Positions 34,799-46,453 of a DNA stretch of 64,000 nt are shown here, piece by piece. The stretch lies in contig JAJGBQ010000005.1 of NCBI GenBank assembly GCA_022457065.1, positions 4,154,001 through 4,218,000 of the forward strand, written 5' to 3'. A model generated the notes under the pieces. It was not told the origin of the DNA. It did not search any database and saw nothing but the letters and a program-made list of their open reading frames with translations. This stretch comes from Curvularia sp. ZM96 (taxonomy: Eukaryota > Ascomycota > Dothideomycetes > Pleosporales > Pleosporaceae). The translations under genes and the position numbers were made by a program. Numbering within the stretch: the first letter of the stretch is position 1; each line of letters opens with the position of its first letter.

Positions 34799-35296
34799 AG
34801 GCGGCTCAGTCCATCTCCTCCTATTATGCGATTGCGAGGGCACACCTGTTGAAGCATGTTGACTTCATTCTAGTTCAGGTTTCCCATTCAATACCTCCAT
34901 GTTAGATTTGAGCGGTCTTTTGTACAATGCATTTCTCAATGACATTTTTTTTTCAACGTAGAATTGATGTTATACTTTGGGAAATATTTCCAGCCACTGC
35001 CGTGAACCTTGCCCTGCAATTACTTTCTACGTATCCCGCGTCGCTGCGCCACAGTCCAGATCGTTCTTGAAAGAAGCGGGGGTTATTGGGCGGAACCCCG
35101 CATGACGCCTATCTGGGATCCTAACGACCCGCAGCCCGTATCCGTAAGCCCGGGAATACATGTCCAGGGTATAGTAATCTCGAATCATTGCGTATTCATC
35201 CTCCACCTGCATACTAGGAACCGTACTTTATTTTTACTCTTTTTTCCCCCAACACACAGCTTTTTGTTTTACTTCCAGGAAACAATCCATCCAACC
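34799..35296. other. Intergenic
   Basis: About 500 bp; includes a T-rich tract near 34945 and a CT-rich tract near 35230-35255 before the next gene, a usual fungal promoter feature. No gene seen. Confidence 0.45.
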
Positions 35297-36044
35297 ATGC
35301 CATACGAATCCACCATAACATTTACCCTCGACACAATATGTCCCTGGTATATATCCCTACTCACATCATTATTCCCCCCTTCCCCCCTAACTCCAAGTAT
35401 TACACAGGACATACCTCGGCTTCACGCGCCTCACCAAAGCCCTCGACGCCTACCGTTCGACCAATCCAAACTCCCCCGCCACGTTTACCCTCAAGCTAGC
35501 CCCTTACCAATTGTACCCTGATTTCCCCTCCGAAGGCACAGACAAATACGAATGGTACAAGGAGAAAAAGTACAACGGCAGCGACGAGCGCATGGACATG
35601 TACATGCGGTACATGGGCGAGTTGGGGAACCATGAAGGTATCAAGTTTGATTTTGCAGGCGGCATGGTCGCGAATACGCTGCATGCGCATCGCGTGCTGT
35701 ACTGGCTGCAAGAACACAAGGGGCCCGATGCGGCGCTGGCTGCGCTGCGTTATTTGTACGAGCAGTATTTTGAGCATAGGGCGCATCCAGCGAGCAAGGA
35801 GGTGCTGGAGAAGGCGTGTGTGGCGGGGGGATTGAGTGCAGAGGAGGCGAGCAGGTTGGTGGCGGATGAGCAGGAGGGGCTGAGGGACGTCAAAGATGCG
35901 ATTCGCGAGCAAGCGGGAAATGGGGTCGATAGCGTGCCGTACGTGGTGTTTGAGGGGAGGAAGAGGGATTTTACGCTGATTGGGGCGAAGAGTGTCGAGG
36001 AGTATGGGAAGGTGTTGGGGCAAGTAGAGAAGGAATGTACGTGA
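35297..36044 (+). CDS. DsbA-fold thioredoxin-like oxidoreductase (228 aa)
   Basis: Two exons, 35297-35346 and 35408-36044, with a 61-nt intron. The product begins MPYESTITFTLDTICPW and continues across the junction as TYLGF, giving the CPWTYLG motif of the DsbA/FrnE family of disulfide oxidoreductases and 2-hydroxychromene-2-carboxylate isomerase-like proteins. Only one cysteine remains at the motif (CPWT). Near the C terminus, DSVPYVVFEGRKR supplies the conserved cis-Pro. No signal peptide, so likely cytosolic. A good donor (GTACGT) overlaps the last codons; if used with the acceptor at 36101 the split codon would be TGA, so the protein would end two residues earlier. Confidence 0.85.
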
Positions 36045-36512
36045 GTGAAATGCTGGTAAGTGGTTTGGAAGTGTTGTTTCATACGTTTTTTCTCTCTCTA
36101 GGAATGTTGGTAGGCATATCAACAAGTTGAAGTTTAGAGTTTGTCTTCAAGCGATATCAGGACGAAGTGTAGTAGAGTGGTGCAACCAGGTTACAAATTT
36201 TCGCCACGTAGTTGTATTGCGCGAATTGGACTGGAGTCAGTATTTTGAAAATTTACCGTCTTTGTGAATTTGAGTTTGTCACTCAGACCGCGATTGGTGT
36301 GTGACAATCAAGGAAAGTGCTCTGTCTCTGTATTTTGCTAGGGGTGGCTAAGTAGTGCAATAGGTAGTTCTCACTTGTATAAACAGACACCATTAAACAG
36401 ATGGGTTGAGGGCATGTTCGTTTTTGGTTCAGATTGATACTGATCAGGAAGATTTGTACTTTATATTGTAAAGATATCTCCTGTATACCACGTTGTTCTT
36501 CTTGCTCTACAA
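36045..36512. other. Intergenic, convergent 3' regions
   Basis: Contains the possible 3' UTR intron of the upstream gene (36037-36101). Nothing else supported. Confidence 0.45.
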
Positions 36513-37454
36513 TCACACACGATTGGCCTTCTGTTTAAGTCGGAGTAGAGGTGCTAACAAACCACGGACCACCCTAGGACGCCAGTATGCTATGAACCTA
36601 GGCGATTTAACTAGAAAAATGAAAAGAACAGTTTTGAACTCGTAGAAGAAGAGTGCCATTGCCACGAATAATGCAAAGGCTTGATCCCAGTCGGCAAGCG
36701 GCTGTGGTGCGCACGGAACGTAATAACATCGGTGAAATACCAAAGACCGTGTTGGCAACTCCTCACCCCTAAGCTTATAGAAGCCTGTTTCAAGCTCCGT
36801 TATGTTCCTCATTTGAAGAAAAAAAGTGAGGAAAAGAACGCCTAGGTCCAGTAGGAAAAGAACGTCCCGTAAGAAAGGAGACATGGATGCTGGTAAAGGA
36901 ACATCATATCTTTCAGGAAGAAGGGGGTCGGCAGGAGAGACAGAAAGAAACACTTGTGTAAGGACAAAAATGAGATACACAATAGGTGGGATAGCGAATA
37001 TAGTCCCGTAAAGCGATGAGAACTTGGCCAAGAACCCGTAAAACAATGATGGTAATGGGACCAGCAATCCGATGTGGATGATAAAGATACGTTTTTGAAG
37101 TTGTCGTTTGGCCCCAGGACTTATATCGGTTAGTTTGGAAAGGCACACGGTGCCTTGCAACAGAGCGTGCATTGTGCCGATGAAGACAACCGCTCCAGCG
37201 GCGTTGATGGATTGTGTCAGCGACTTGTTCTGGATGAGGAGCTCATGGCTTTCAACCCCGCGGAAATTCATAATGAGATGAATTGCCGCCCAATTCGTGT
37301 ATAACGCATAGGCGATGAAGTGCACGTTCTTGTCGTAGTCGTTCAAGATGGTCAGTATCCAAGATGATATGAGCATGATCACCCATGCCGCCCACGATCC
37401 TGGTCCATAGAAGCCACTGAGTTGTGAGTCTCCAGAATCATATCCCTCAATCAT
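36513..37454 (-). CDS. Seven-TM orphan membrane protein (313 aa)
   Basis: Single exon on the minus strand. Seven hydrophobic segments can be read: WAAWVIMLISSWILTIL, HFIAYALYTNWAAIHLIM, INAAGAVVFIGTMHALLQGT, FIIHIGLLVPLPSLFYGFLA, IFAIPPIVYLIFVLTQVFL, DVLFLLDLGVLFLTFFLQM, and FALFVAMALFFYEFKTVLFI. The N terminus is short and acidic, the C terminus basic (RPRVVRGLLAPLLRLKQKANRV), suggesting an outside-N, inside-C topology. I recognise no family signature and no GPCR motif. The DNA looks ordinary for the region. Confidence 0.65.
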   Translation of the reverse strand: MIEGYDSGDSQLSGFYGPGSWAAWVIMLISSWILTILNDYDKNVHFIAYALYTNWAAIHLIMNFRGVESHELLIQNKSLTQSINAAGAVVFIGTMHALLQGTVCLSKLTDISPGAKRQLQKRIFIIHIGLLVPLPSLFYGFLAKFSSLYGTIFAIPPIVYLIFVLTQVFLSVSPADPLLPERYDVPLPASMSPFLRDVLFLLDLGVLFLTFFLQMRNITELETGFYKLRGEELPTRSLVFHRCYYVPCAPQPLADWDQAFALFVAMALFFYEFKTVLFIFLVKSPRFIAYWRPRVVRGLLAPLLRLKQKANRV

Positions 37455-38103
37455 GCCTAGGAACTCCTAGAGCAAGATGTATATTGGCGCGAGAGCCAGA
37501 GGTGCGAGTAATCTCACAAACTTGGCGCGTGTGACTGTCTCTGGATGGATGTGTGGCTGTGATAGCGTTCTCTAACAAATCGGTGCTGGAAGACGGGAGG
37601 TGTGAGAGTGCCGGTATTGACTGGATGCTAGTGTTGGCTGTGGTACTCTTCGAATTCGCCGATGAACGAGACTGTGAGTCATGAAAGGGATGATGCAAGC
37701 ACGAGCAGAACTGCGTCGAAAAAGAAGAGCGATGCTGAACTATGACAATGAAGAAACCTCAAAGTGTGCAGAAATACAATAAGCCCTCAGGTCAGTTGAT
37801 CGAAAAGAAGATGCGAGGCTGTGCATGCACAAACTCAGCCTCAGGATCGCCTTGGCGTATGCCTAGCGGTGTTTTTGGGTGTTGACATAGGCGCCACGAC
37901 TAGTAAGCGCAGCGCAAGCCACACATGCAAGGACAAGGGGGACGTGTGATTGTGTAACATTCACACCCAACGCGCCTTGGCCTGGAGACGACGACGTCAT
38001 GTTCTTTCTAGCGTTAATCCCGCATGATTTCGCGACCTGGAGTTTCACAGAGACGAGAAGGTACGGGACGTTGAGTGTCTAGCCTTGACAAGTATGTATT
38101 CTA
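37455..38103. other. Intergenic
   Basis: Promoter of the seven-TM gene and 3' flank of RIB1. A 61-codon minus-strand frame at 37863-38048 with one hydrophobic stretch is noted but not called. Confidence 0.4.
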
Positions 38104-39344
38104 TCATTTATGATCTAACATGTGCTTGAATTTCTCAATCTGGTTTTCATGTTAGTACTGGCTCATGTGATGCGCATATATGGTTTGCAATAGATTCCAC
38201 TCACCTTTGTACTGAGATACTTCTCCACTTCTTCGCTCTTGATGCCCTTCATGCCGCCAGTCTTCCACGCAAGCGGAATCATGGCGACGCGCTCTCTTAC
38301 AACGACTTCTCTATTTGGTCCCTCAACAGCTCGTACTTTGTCGGGATTGTTGGTCAAAAGTCTTATTCCTCTATCTCCGCCCAAGCCTAGGTCCATGAGC
38401 ATGGCCGTGGCCAGACCGTAACTGCGGGCATCTGCAGGATGCCTTAGCAAGATGTTGGCTTCGTATGTGTCGTTGCCTAAATCCTGTAGGTTGTATGCTT
38501 TAAGCTTCTCGCCCAGACCAATACCGCGACCTTCCTGGCGGAGATAGATGATGGCACCGCCTGAAGGAGACAGGGTGGGATCGGCCATGAGGCGCGCGGC
38601 CTCGTCGAGTTGCTCGCCGCAATCGCAGCGCGCAGACCACACAGTCTCACCTGTGTAACATTCGGAATGTATGCGCACGAGTGGCAGTTGTGAAGAGGAC
38701 ACTGGCTGGGCGTCTCCGTTTTCTGATGACGCTGCGGATGCCGGCGACAAGTGTCCACTGCTCTTGTCAACATGCGCTGACTTGCTTTCCGGCGCCGGCT
38801 TGGCTGGAACCCCTTCTGCCCGCTTCAGCTGCTCGACCCGCGAGCTGGTTCTCCCTGGGTATAAACGCCCCATATAGGCACCTCTTGTCATGCGATCCAA
38901 TTCCGTCTCCCCCGGCCGTTCCGCATCCAGGGAGCGAGAGCGTATTTGGCTACCAAAAACAATTGCCAGATGCTCCTTGGTATCCACGTTATTTCTGTAT
39001 ACATGCAGCCACATCTCGTGCCCTGTAGTCGTGGGTATGCGTGCGCGCACCTCGCACTCTACGTGGGGAAGCTGCGACAAGAGGTCAGGCCCGGGGGTAT
39101 CGGTGCGCAGTGAGGTATCGACCGGTATGGAGCGGGGTGGCCTAGGATGCGAAGGGGTCGATACTCCCGGTGTTGCCGGAGGTGTGAAGGCTGGAGAGAT
39201 TATCGAAGGAGGAGGCGGACCATGTTGATTCTCATGTGCGACATGGTCGAGTGTCTGGTCGTGGGGCGCTGACGTCTGGAAGTCGAAGTCATCGTGTTCG
39301 GCACTCCCAATCTGCGGAGAGAAATGTGGCGGAAGCGCAGTCAT
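38104..39344 (-). CDS. RIB1: GTP cyclohydrolase II (391 aa)
   Basis: Two exons, 38205-39344 and 38104-38139. The 64-nt intron has donor GTGAGT and branch ACTAAC, and the terminal exon adds IEKFKHMLDHK. The catalytic core has the zinc-binding segment HSECYTGETVWSARCDCGEQ, the substrate loop RQEGRGIGLGEKL, and LTNNPDKVRAVEG, all diagnostic for RibA/Rib1. The enzyme opens GTP and releases formate and pyrophosphate in the first step of riboflavin synthesis, in the cytosol. A disordered Pro/Ser/Thr-rich N-terminal extension of about 85 residues and a low-complexity insert before the zinc site are usual in ascomycete Rib1. Confidence 0.95.
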
Positions 39345-39909
39345 GACGAAGCGATTTTACCAAGAAAGGGACCGAAAGTAAGAAGACAGGATGGGTATCA
39401 CGAAGAGCGTGTGTGCATGACCGAGCGGGTTTGGGAAGAGGGCTAGAGTGAGAGTTGGAGTGGGGTGGAGCGACTGAATGACATATCCGAAGCCGCTCGA
39501 GTTCGGGAGTCGTTATTTTGGAACCGCGCCTCCGACATTCTAGCCGCGGCTACGCAAATTCAAGTGGCACATGGTTCCGTCAGCAATTAGGAATCCCGCC
39601 CTCGCTCTTCCGTGATGCGCCGCCCCACACAACACTGACGTCGGAATTGCCGTCCGATCTTGCAACGCTCCGACATGGGTGAAGGGGAAGTGGGTTTTCG
39701 GAGCATTGTGGTTCCTGCAATGACGCTGTTCACAGCACATCAGCCCAATCAGACATGGCCTCGGCCCTTCGACTTGTACACAATGGTGATGGTAATTGTA
39801 TTCGTCTATCCATCCAGCCCGTCACCTGACCGCATCTTCTCAATGCGCCGAAGGAAAAAAAACAGACCATTGTTACTACCATTTCCTTTGCCATGCCGTG
39901 AAGCCGCGA
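39345..39909. other. Intergenic: RIB1 promoter and 3' flank of the sugar transporter
   Basis: 565 bp with chance open frames only. Confidence 0.45.
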
Positions 39910-41486
39910 TTAATCCACTCTGCGCTCTCTGCCCCAGACTTCGTCTGCATTCTTCTTGCCCTTGGTTTCCGGGACGTACCAGGATATAAAGGCAAAAAAG
40001 AAGGCCGACAGCGCGGCAAAGATGAAGTAAACCTTACCATGCAGCTTGGCGCTTGCCAGAGGAAAGAATTGGGCGACAATGAAAGTGGCAATCCAGTTGG
40101 CTCCAAGGGCGATACTCTGTGTTGCATCGACAGCGTCTGGTCCAACAAGCTCACTAGCCAGTATGAAGGGTACGGGGCCTAGGCCAACTGCGAAACCTGA
40201 TACGAAAAGCAGGACTGCGACAGCTGAGAGCACGGGAATCGACTTGATGATGCCGATAGCGAGCAGAAGCGAGCTCGAGCCCATGATCGCAAGAGAGCTT
40301 AGGAGACAGACCTTGCGGCCCAGCTTGTCGGAGAGTGGTGCGCAGCTAGCTGTGACAATAATGTTCAAGGCTGAAACGGCAAGGTTGAGTAAAGCCGAGT
40401 TGGACTCGAGCAGACCGGCCAGCAGCGATACTCCATACATGACGATGCTGTTGATGCCACTGAACTGTTGGGCCAGCATGACCATGACGACGGCAATGGC
40501 GGCCTTTTGGTAGTCAGCATGGCGGAAGACCTGCATAATGCTCAAAGTGGGCTCTTTGCCCGATTGCCTAGATGTGGCATCGGCAGAGGTACCAGGCTGG
40601 CTCAAGAGTGTCTGCTCCTCCTCTGCATCTACGTTAGTTTACCAGAATCAGCCATTCGTCGTACAGAGCGACTTACCATTTACATGTGCTGAGCCTGGCG
40701 TACCCCAGTCGCTCATCTCTCCATCAATGTCTGCATGTTCGCCTCGAATTCTGCGCAGCGTCTTCTTCGCAAGAGACACGTTGCCCTGCTCAGCAATGTA
40801 CTTGGGGCTCTCGACCGACAAGAGCAGTCCCACGCCCTGCACGGCGCCAATGATGCCTCCAATGGCCAGAATGAGCCTCCAGTACGAGTCGTGGCTCAAG
40901 AAATACCCCAGCAGTTGCGTGATGAGAATGCCGACGTTGCAGCCGATCTGCGTGAAAGCGCCAAAGAAGCCCTTCTCAGCCGGAGGAGCAATCTCGGAAA
41001 TGTAGAGGGGCACAATGACGACAGACGCGCCTGCGCCAACACCTGAGAGCAGCCTTCCAAAGGCCATGACGGCAATGTTGGGACTCAGAGCCTCGAAGAC
41101 GGGGCCGACGGCGAAGAAGACGGTTGATATCTGCATGGCCCTGAGGCGGCCGCACCTGGCGGCGAGAGGACCGGCTGAAAGGGCACCTATGAGACCTCCG
41201 AGGGTATAGAGGGATCCGACGACGCCCCATTCGGTCGGGGTCATCTCGATGCACTGCGGGAGGCTTGGGCCTGCAACAGCTGCCGTGATGGACTTTCTCT
41301 TGCAGCGGATGACATCTTCGGGCGCGTTGAGCTCAGACTGGGGGGTATGTTAGCTACAGTGCATGATGGGATGGTAGTTGGCGTGCGGACCAGATGGAAG
41401 CCGAAGAGCAGGGGGCCGAGGGTCGCGACGGAGAGGATGTAGACAAAGTAGCCGGTCAGGCTGCTGAACCACGAACGGGGATCCAT
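39910..41486 (-). CDS. MFS sugar transporter (491 aa)
   Basis: Three exons, 41391-41486, 40677-41337 and 39910-40628, with introns of 53 and 48 nt. The product begins MDPRSWFSSLTGYFVYILSV. Sugar-porter hallmarks are GRLLSGVGAGASVVIVPLYI, then SEIAPPAEKG, QQFSGINSIVMYGVSLL, SDKLGRK between helices 8 and 9, and VPETKGK after helix 12. Twelve hydrophobic segments fit the family. The early segment LSELNAPEDVIRCKRKS is typical of a fungal hexose-transporter-like subgroup, some members of which are vacuolar. The substrate cannot be fixed from sequence. It diverges from SSN3 with 573 bp between the starts. Confidence 0.9.
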
Positions 41487-42059
41487 GGCCGACTGTACTG
41501 GCGAGCGGCCTTTGAGTCGGATGGTGGTGAGGGTTGGAGCTGTGCAGGAGACGCGGGGACGTGTTGTGTTTAGCCAGCGGCGGCTGCACGTCTTACACAC
41601 GGTCACATGGTTACGTGGTCATGATGACGAGACGCCGCAGAGGACAATGCTCGGGTCTTGTTGGAACGCGCCGAGCTGGAGCAATACGCGACTTGCAATA
41701 AAATGATTGCCCGTTGCTCTCTATGGCATTGTATCCATGAATAGTGCGTGGGGTGTGGTGGAGGCGAGCGGCTGAGGCTCTGCGGGGAAGGCACCGGCAG
41801 GTGCGATGGTGGAGGGTGGTGTGTGCCTGCCTTCCTCGCCGTCGCCGCGTGCTATCCCTTGCACCTTCCCCATCACCCTCCTGCCCGCCCGCCAGGAACT
41901 CGTCCTCGCCCCGTAACCCCCATCGGGCCCACATTCCTCCTTGCTCAAGCACCACGGCCACCAACTATATCGCCTGCGCCTTATTACCACTTAGCATCTG
42001 CATCCATCCATATCACGTGATCAAGCGCTCCATCCTCAGCCAGCCTCCCTGCAAAGGCC
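41487..42059. promoter_or_regulatory. Divergent promoter region, sugar transporter / SSN3
   Basis: 573 bp between the two ATGs, C-rich on the plus strand close to SSN3 (CCCTTGCACC, CACCCTCCTG). Several open frames in GC-rich DNA are chance overlaps. Confidence 0.45.
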
Positions 42060-43331
42060 ATGTTCACCGGCTACGCCAATAAGAAGCGGGTGACGGAGCG
42101 CTACAAGATTGTCGGCTTCATCAGCAGCGGCACCTATGGGCGTGTCTACAAGGCCGAGGGCCGCAATGGTCGCACCGGCGAGTTTGCCATCAAGAAGTAA
42201 GTGAGCACAGCCGCGCGCTGCCATGTCCCACGCTAGTTGACACGCCCGCCTAGATTCAAGCCGGACAAGGAAGGCGAGCTGCAATACTCGGGCATCTCGC
42301 AGTCGGCCATTCGTGAAATGGCCCTGTGCACCGAGCTGGCCCATCCCAACGTGGTCCACACGGTAGAGATCATCCTCGAGGACAAGTGCATCTACATTGT
42401 CTTCGAGTATGCCGAGCACGATCTGCTGCAGATTATCCACCACCACAACCAACCCCAGCGCCAAGCCATCCCGGCTCGGACCATCAAGTCGATTTTGTAC
42501 CAGCTGCTGCAAGGCCTCGTCTACCTGCACCGGAACTGGGTCATGCACAGAGACCTCAAGCCTGCTAACATCATGGTCACCAGTGCCGGCAAGATCAAGA
42601 TCGGTGACCTTGGCCTGGCCCGCTTGTTCTACAAGCCACTGCAGTCTTTGTTCTCTGGTGATAAGGTCGTCGTGACCATCTGGTATCGCGCCCCGGAGCT
42701 GCTGCTTGGTAGTCGTCACTACACTCCTGCAGTCGATCTGTGGGCAGTCGGATGCATCTTTGCAGAGCTGCTGTCCCTGCGGCCCATTTTTAAGGGAGAG
42801 GAGGCCAAGATGGACAGCAAGAAGACGGTTCCCTTCCAGCGTAACCAGATGCAGAAGATTGTCGAGATCATGGGCATGCCAACTAAAGATCGGTGGCCGC
42901 TCCTGACGGCCATGCCTGAGTATCCTCAGCTCTCGTCTCTGCTGTCGGGTAACGCCGCACGCTTCCCACGCCCCCAGAGCGGTGATGGGCTGGAACGGTG
43001 GTACCATCAGACGCTCAACAACAACCAGTACCCAATTGGCTCTGGGCCTGATACCCCTGGGCCAGAGGGGCTCTCTCTCCTCAAGCAACTGTTAGAGTAC
43101 GACCCTCAGAAGCGACTGACGGCCGAAAAGGCGCTGTTACATCCATACTTTAGCGTTCACGGCAAGCCGGCAGAGAGCTGTTTCGAAGACTCCAAGGTCA
43201 AGTATCCCGTGCGGAGGGTCAGCCAAGAAGACAATGACATGCGCACGTCTAGTCTACCAGGCACCAAGAGAAGTGGACTCCCCGACGACTCCATCATGGG
43301 CCGTCCTGCGAAGCGGCTCAAGGAGGGTTGA
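42060..43331 (+). CDS. SSN3: Cyclin-dependent kinase 8 of Mediator (404 aa)
   Basis: Two exons, 42060-42196 and 42254-43331, with a 57-nt intron in the Lys-containing strand (FAIKK/FKPDKEGE). Kinase landmarks in order: glycine loop ISSGTYGRVYKA, FAIKKF, the C-helix SQSAIREMALC, catalytic loop HRDLKPANIM, DLGLARL, APELLLGS, and the CDK insert with DPQKRLTAEKAL. The insert EGELQYSGISQSAIRE is characteristic of fungal Ssn3/Cdk8. With cyclin C it forms the kinase module of Mediator and represses or tunes transcription in the nucleus. The C-terminal tail ends RPAKRLKEG, a likely nuclear localisation signal. Confidence 0.96.
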
Positions 43332-44756
43332 GGGTCTGGATGCGGCCAAATTGTGTAGCCCGCTTCGTGTCCGCGGGCCCCTGATGCAGCTGCCCGTGTG
43401 TATGTATGTTTGCATGTTGTGGTAAATGTATCCCCCGTGATTTGCGTAGTGGTACTTGACCTGGTCGCTGGTGGTAGTTTTGGGGTAGAGCGTAGCGTAA
43501 GCGATTCTGTACGAGTCGTGATTCCTCGCGCACGCATCTAACCAGATGTCATCGTTTTTTGACCCCCTATCTTCCGGTTGCACGAGCAAAGCGGGATCCT
43601 GACACTAAATCAGACCAAGGCAACTCGGCGAGCGGTTTGGTGTCGTGTAGACGCCGCAGAGGCAATAGAGTACAGGCCGTCCAATCGAAACCGGGTAGAT
43701 GCATGGAATGCTTGGAACGCGTGGACGGAGCCAAGGAATGGTTCAGAGCAAGACCCGCCTCCTGGCGGCAGATGGGGGCATGCCGATGCAGTACCATCTG
43801 TCAGGCTGCAAGCCACGAACTGCAAGTGTGACGTTGCTCAAGTGTTGGGGAAGGGTTGGGCATGACTGAGGTTGTGGTATTGATGAGCCATGGCGTTTGG
43901 TCACGGTCGAGTTGTGGTCATGAATATAAAGCGTCAATGGGCGCACTGATGCCACGAGCTGGTCACTTTGCATCGTATTCTTGTCTTTTAGCTCTGTGTC
44001 GTGAATAGAGGGGCAGAAAGGGCAGCTTGTTCAAACCCCGCCGTGTTCAACCAAGTCGGACGCCACTTTCATATTTCTGTGTGTCATTGATACTGTATGT
44101 GTATGTGAGCCGGTTGTCCTAGCTGTCTAGGGCCTTACAGCTAGCGCAATGGTTCCACGAGGTGAATGGAGAGCGGCAGCGGTACGCGGGCAGTGACACG
44201 CATCCAGCTCGTGGTCAGTGGTTGGTGATACGCCCAAGTCAGGCTGCAATAGGGCAACAGCCACAGGCGGGAAATTGGCCCGCTCACGAGAGAGCGGGTT
44301 GGTGTTGCCATGAGGCGTCTGTAGAGCGCGATGGAGCTGTCCTACCGCCAGTTTCCCAAGCACGAATGTTGTCTACAAACGGCCTCTTGTCCGTGCCCGG
44401 CATTCACCTTCATTGCCCTCATTTCCCGCTAGCCTGATTTGACGCCCTTTTGCCTGCCTGATTGGCCCACGTGCCTGGCCGTTTGTTTGTGGGGTGACTT
44501 TGGCCAAGGCAGGCGCCCACTGTAAACACAACCCTGCCCTTGACACGCCTCGACTACTTATACTATCAACCTCGTCTCTCCTTATCCCACTGTCTCAATT
44601 GATCCATTCTTCCCCACACTCCTAGTCGCTCCTTTGCATCCAGCCTACAACAAGACGGCACTCCACGATCCCTAACCACTGTTGGCCTTACACAACACAT
44701 CCCTATCTGACGACTACCTACAACACCTAACCCTCGTATCTACCAAGGACTTCACC
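43332..44756. other. Long intergenic region
   Basis: 1.4 kb. The last 250 bp before the CAP gene are C/T-rich (for example CCTCGTCTCTCCTTATCCCA), a typical strong fungal promoter and leader. No gene found; short frames on both strands lack support. Confidence 0.5.
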
Positions 44757-45466
44757 ATGAAGCTGCTTCTTGCACTGGCTGCCCTTATTGTGGCCATGGT
44801 AGTCGCAGCTCCAGCTCACGGCGACAGCGGCGTTCCTCATCAGAACGACCCCAACTTCGTCAGTGCCGTCATGCGCGCCCACTGGTACTGGCGAAGGCTT
44901 CACTGCGCTCAGGACCTCGTTTGGGACAATGAGCTTGCAGATGCTGCTCGCCGCGACATCGACCAGTGCACCCGCAACCCAGAGCATGCATGTGTTTAGC
45001 TCCAACCAAGACCAGACTGAGGGCTAACAAGAGCAGAAACGCGCAGGCAGCAACCTCTCTTCGGTGAGCCCGGCGCCTGACAACTACGAAGCCTGGATCG
45101 AGTTTGCACGCACTGCTTCCCACGGCTGGCACGAAGAAGAGACCAAGTACCCTTATGACGACCCTCACTTCGAGGCAGCCTGGGGCCACTTTACCCAGAT
45201 GGTCTGGCGCAACAGCACGCGTATCGGCTGTGCTGTCGGTCAATGTGACCGCACTGTCAACTTCCCAGGTCGCTTCTACTGCTGTGCGTAGCTTGAGAGA
45301 AGGGGCACATGGACATTTGCTAACGGACGCAGACTACTCGTTCTTTGGCAACAACGTTGCAGAGGGACAGTTTGAGGCTCAAGTCTGGGCACTAGTCTGC
45401 CACGATCCGACGCCCGGCGAAGTCATGGCGCGTCGCGATGTCAACTTCGACTGGACTCGAGCCTAG
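44757..45466 (+). CDS. Secreted CAP/PR-1 (SCP/TAPS) protein (201 aa)
   Basis: Three exons, 44757-44991, 45047-45283 and 45333-45466. Intron 1 has a weak donor (GTGTTT) but a good CTAAC branch; phases close. The signal peptide is MKLLLALAALIVAMVVAAPA. The CAP domain follows: HWYWRRLHCAQDLVWDNELA, then HFTQMVWRNSTRIGCAVGQC, which is the CAP signature, and a CYYSFFGNNV end block. Four cysteine pairs are plausible. Fungal CAP proteins (yeast Pry1) bind sterols and fatty acids and are exported; plant-pathogen members can aid virulence. The role here is not known. It is preceded by a C/T-rich leader. Confidence 0.9.
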
Positions 45467-46453
45467 AAGACGCACGCTTCATGCTGGCACTAGCAAACCG
45501 CGTATCGCCTGTGCAACTGAGGTAAGTGTATATCAAACGGGGATATTACCCAGTGACTTTTATGGGTGCTGGACAACTGGATATGGCTCTGGTCAAACAT
45601 CAAGAAGACACTGGCACGCCATGTATGTAAGCAGTTGATGATAGCGGCTCGAGTGTGGGGAAGGTAGGATATCTCGGCATGACAGCCAATGTGATTGTTT
45701 CCCCAGTCTACCTACGTCTACCAAGTATACTCCTAGTGTGACACGGCAGCGGACGAGGATTGGATGCTTGCTGTCCAGTCAGCCTCAGACGCAGGGGCCG
45801 CGGCGATGGGGCTTGCAGCGGCCGTTCCCGTGGATCGCGAGGGCAATCGGTCCTACACCGCGTGCAAAAGCAGCCCTCCCCACCATCTTCACCTCTCACA
45901 CCACCTTCTCTCCAGACCCTGAAAATCCCCGTTGCTTTTCCCCTGCCCCCGCCGTCTGCCTCCCTCCCCCCACCGCGCAATCAACAGACGACATGTCCGC
46001 TCTCTGCAGACTCCCGCGACGCCACAGATCAAGGCTTCGTCCTAGTCGATGATCCCTGCTCAACGGCCATGCGCCTGGCCGCTTCGATTGCATCATGCCA
46101 ACGCCACTACGAGCCTCGAACTCGCCATCGCTGTCGCTCCAACCCGAACCCGCAGTCAGTCTGCATCGCCGGTACCCACAGCATGCGGCGCGCGTGAGAG
46201 CAGTAGCAAGAGCACAGTAGCTCCACGTGCTTTTCGCCTTTCCTGCTGCCCTCGCCTCGTGCCTTGAGCGCGTGCCGCACCTCTTCATTGGCTTTAAGGA
46301 CCCGCCTTCGTCCTGTTTCCGGCCCTTTCGACCGCCGGGCCTAGAAACATCCACCTACCTAGACTACTCGACTCCCACTTCCTCCAAGCCTTGCCTATCT
46401 TTGAGCCGCAATACTCGCTGTCCCGAGATTTTCCCCCTCTCCTTCGACCAAGC
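45467..46453. other. Intergenic, promoter of the heme-oxygenase-like gene
   Basis: About 1 kb, GC- and C-rich on the plus strand. Several open frames in both directions overlap and are compositionally biased; none is called. Confidence 0.45.

Noticed and set aside
37863..38048. 61-codon minus-strand frame with one hydrophobic segment
   Set aside because: No upstream promoter signal or conserved motif; too short to support without other evidence.
42036..43088. 350-codon minus-strand frame
   Set aside because: Antisense shadow of SSN3, whose sense product is unambiguous.
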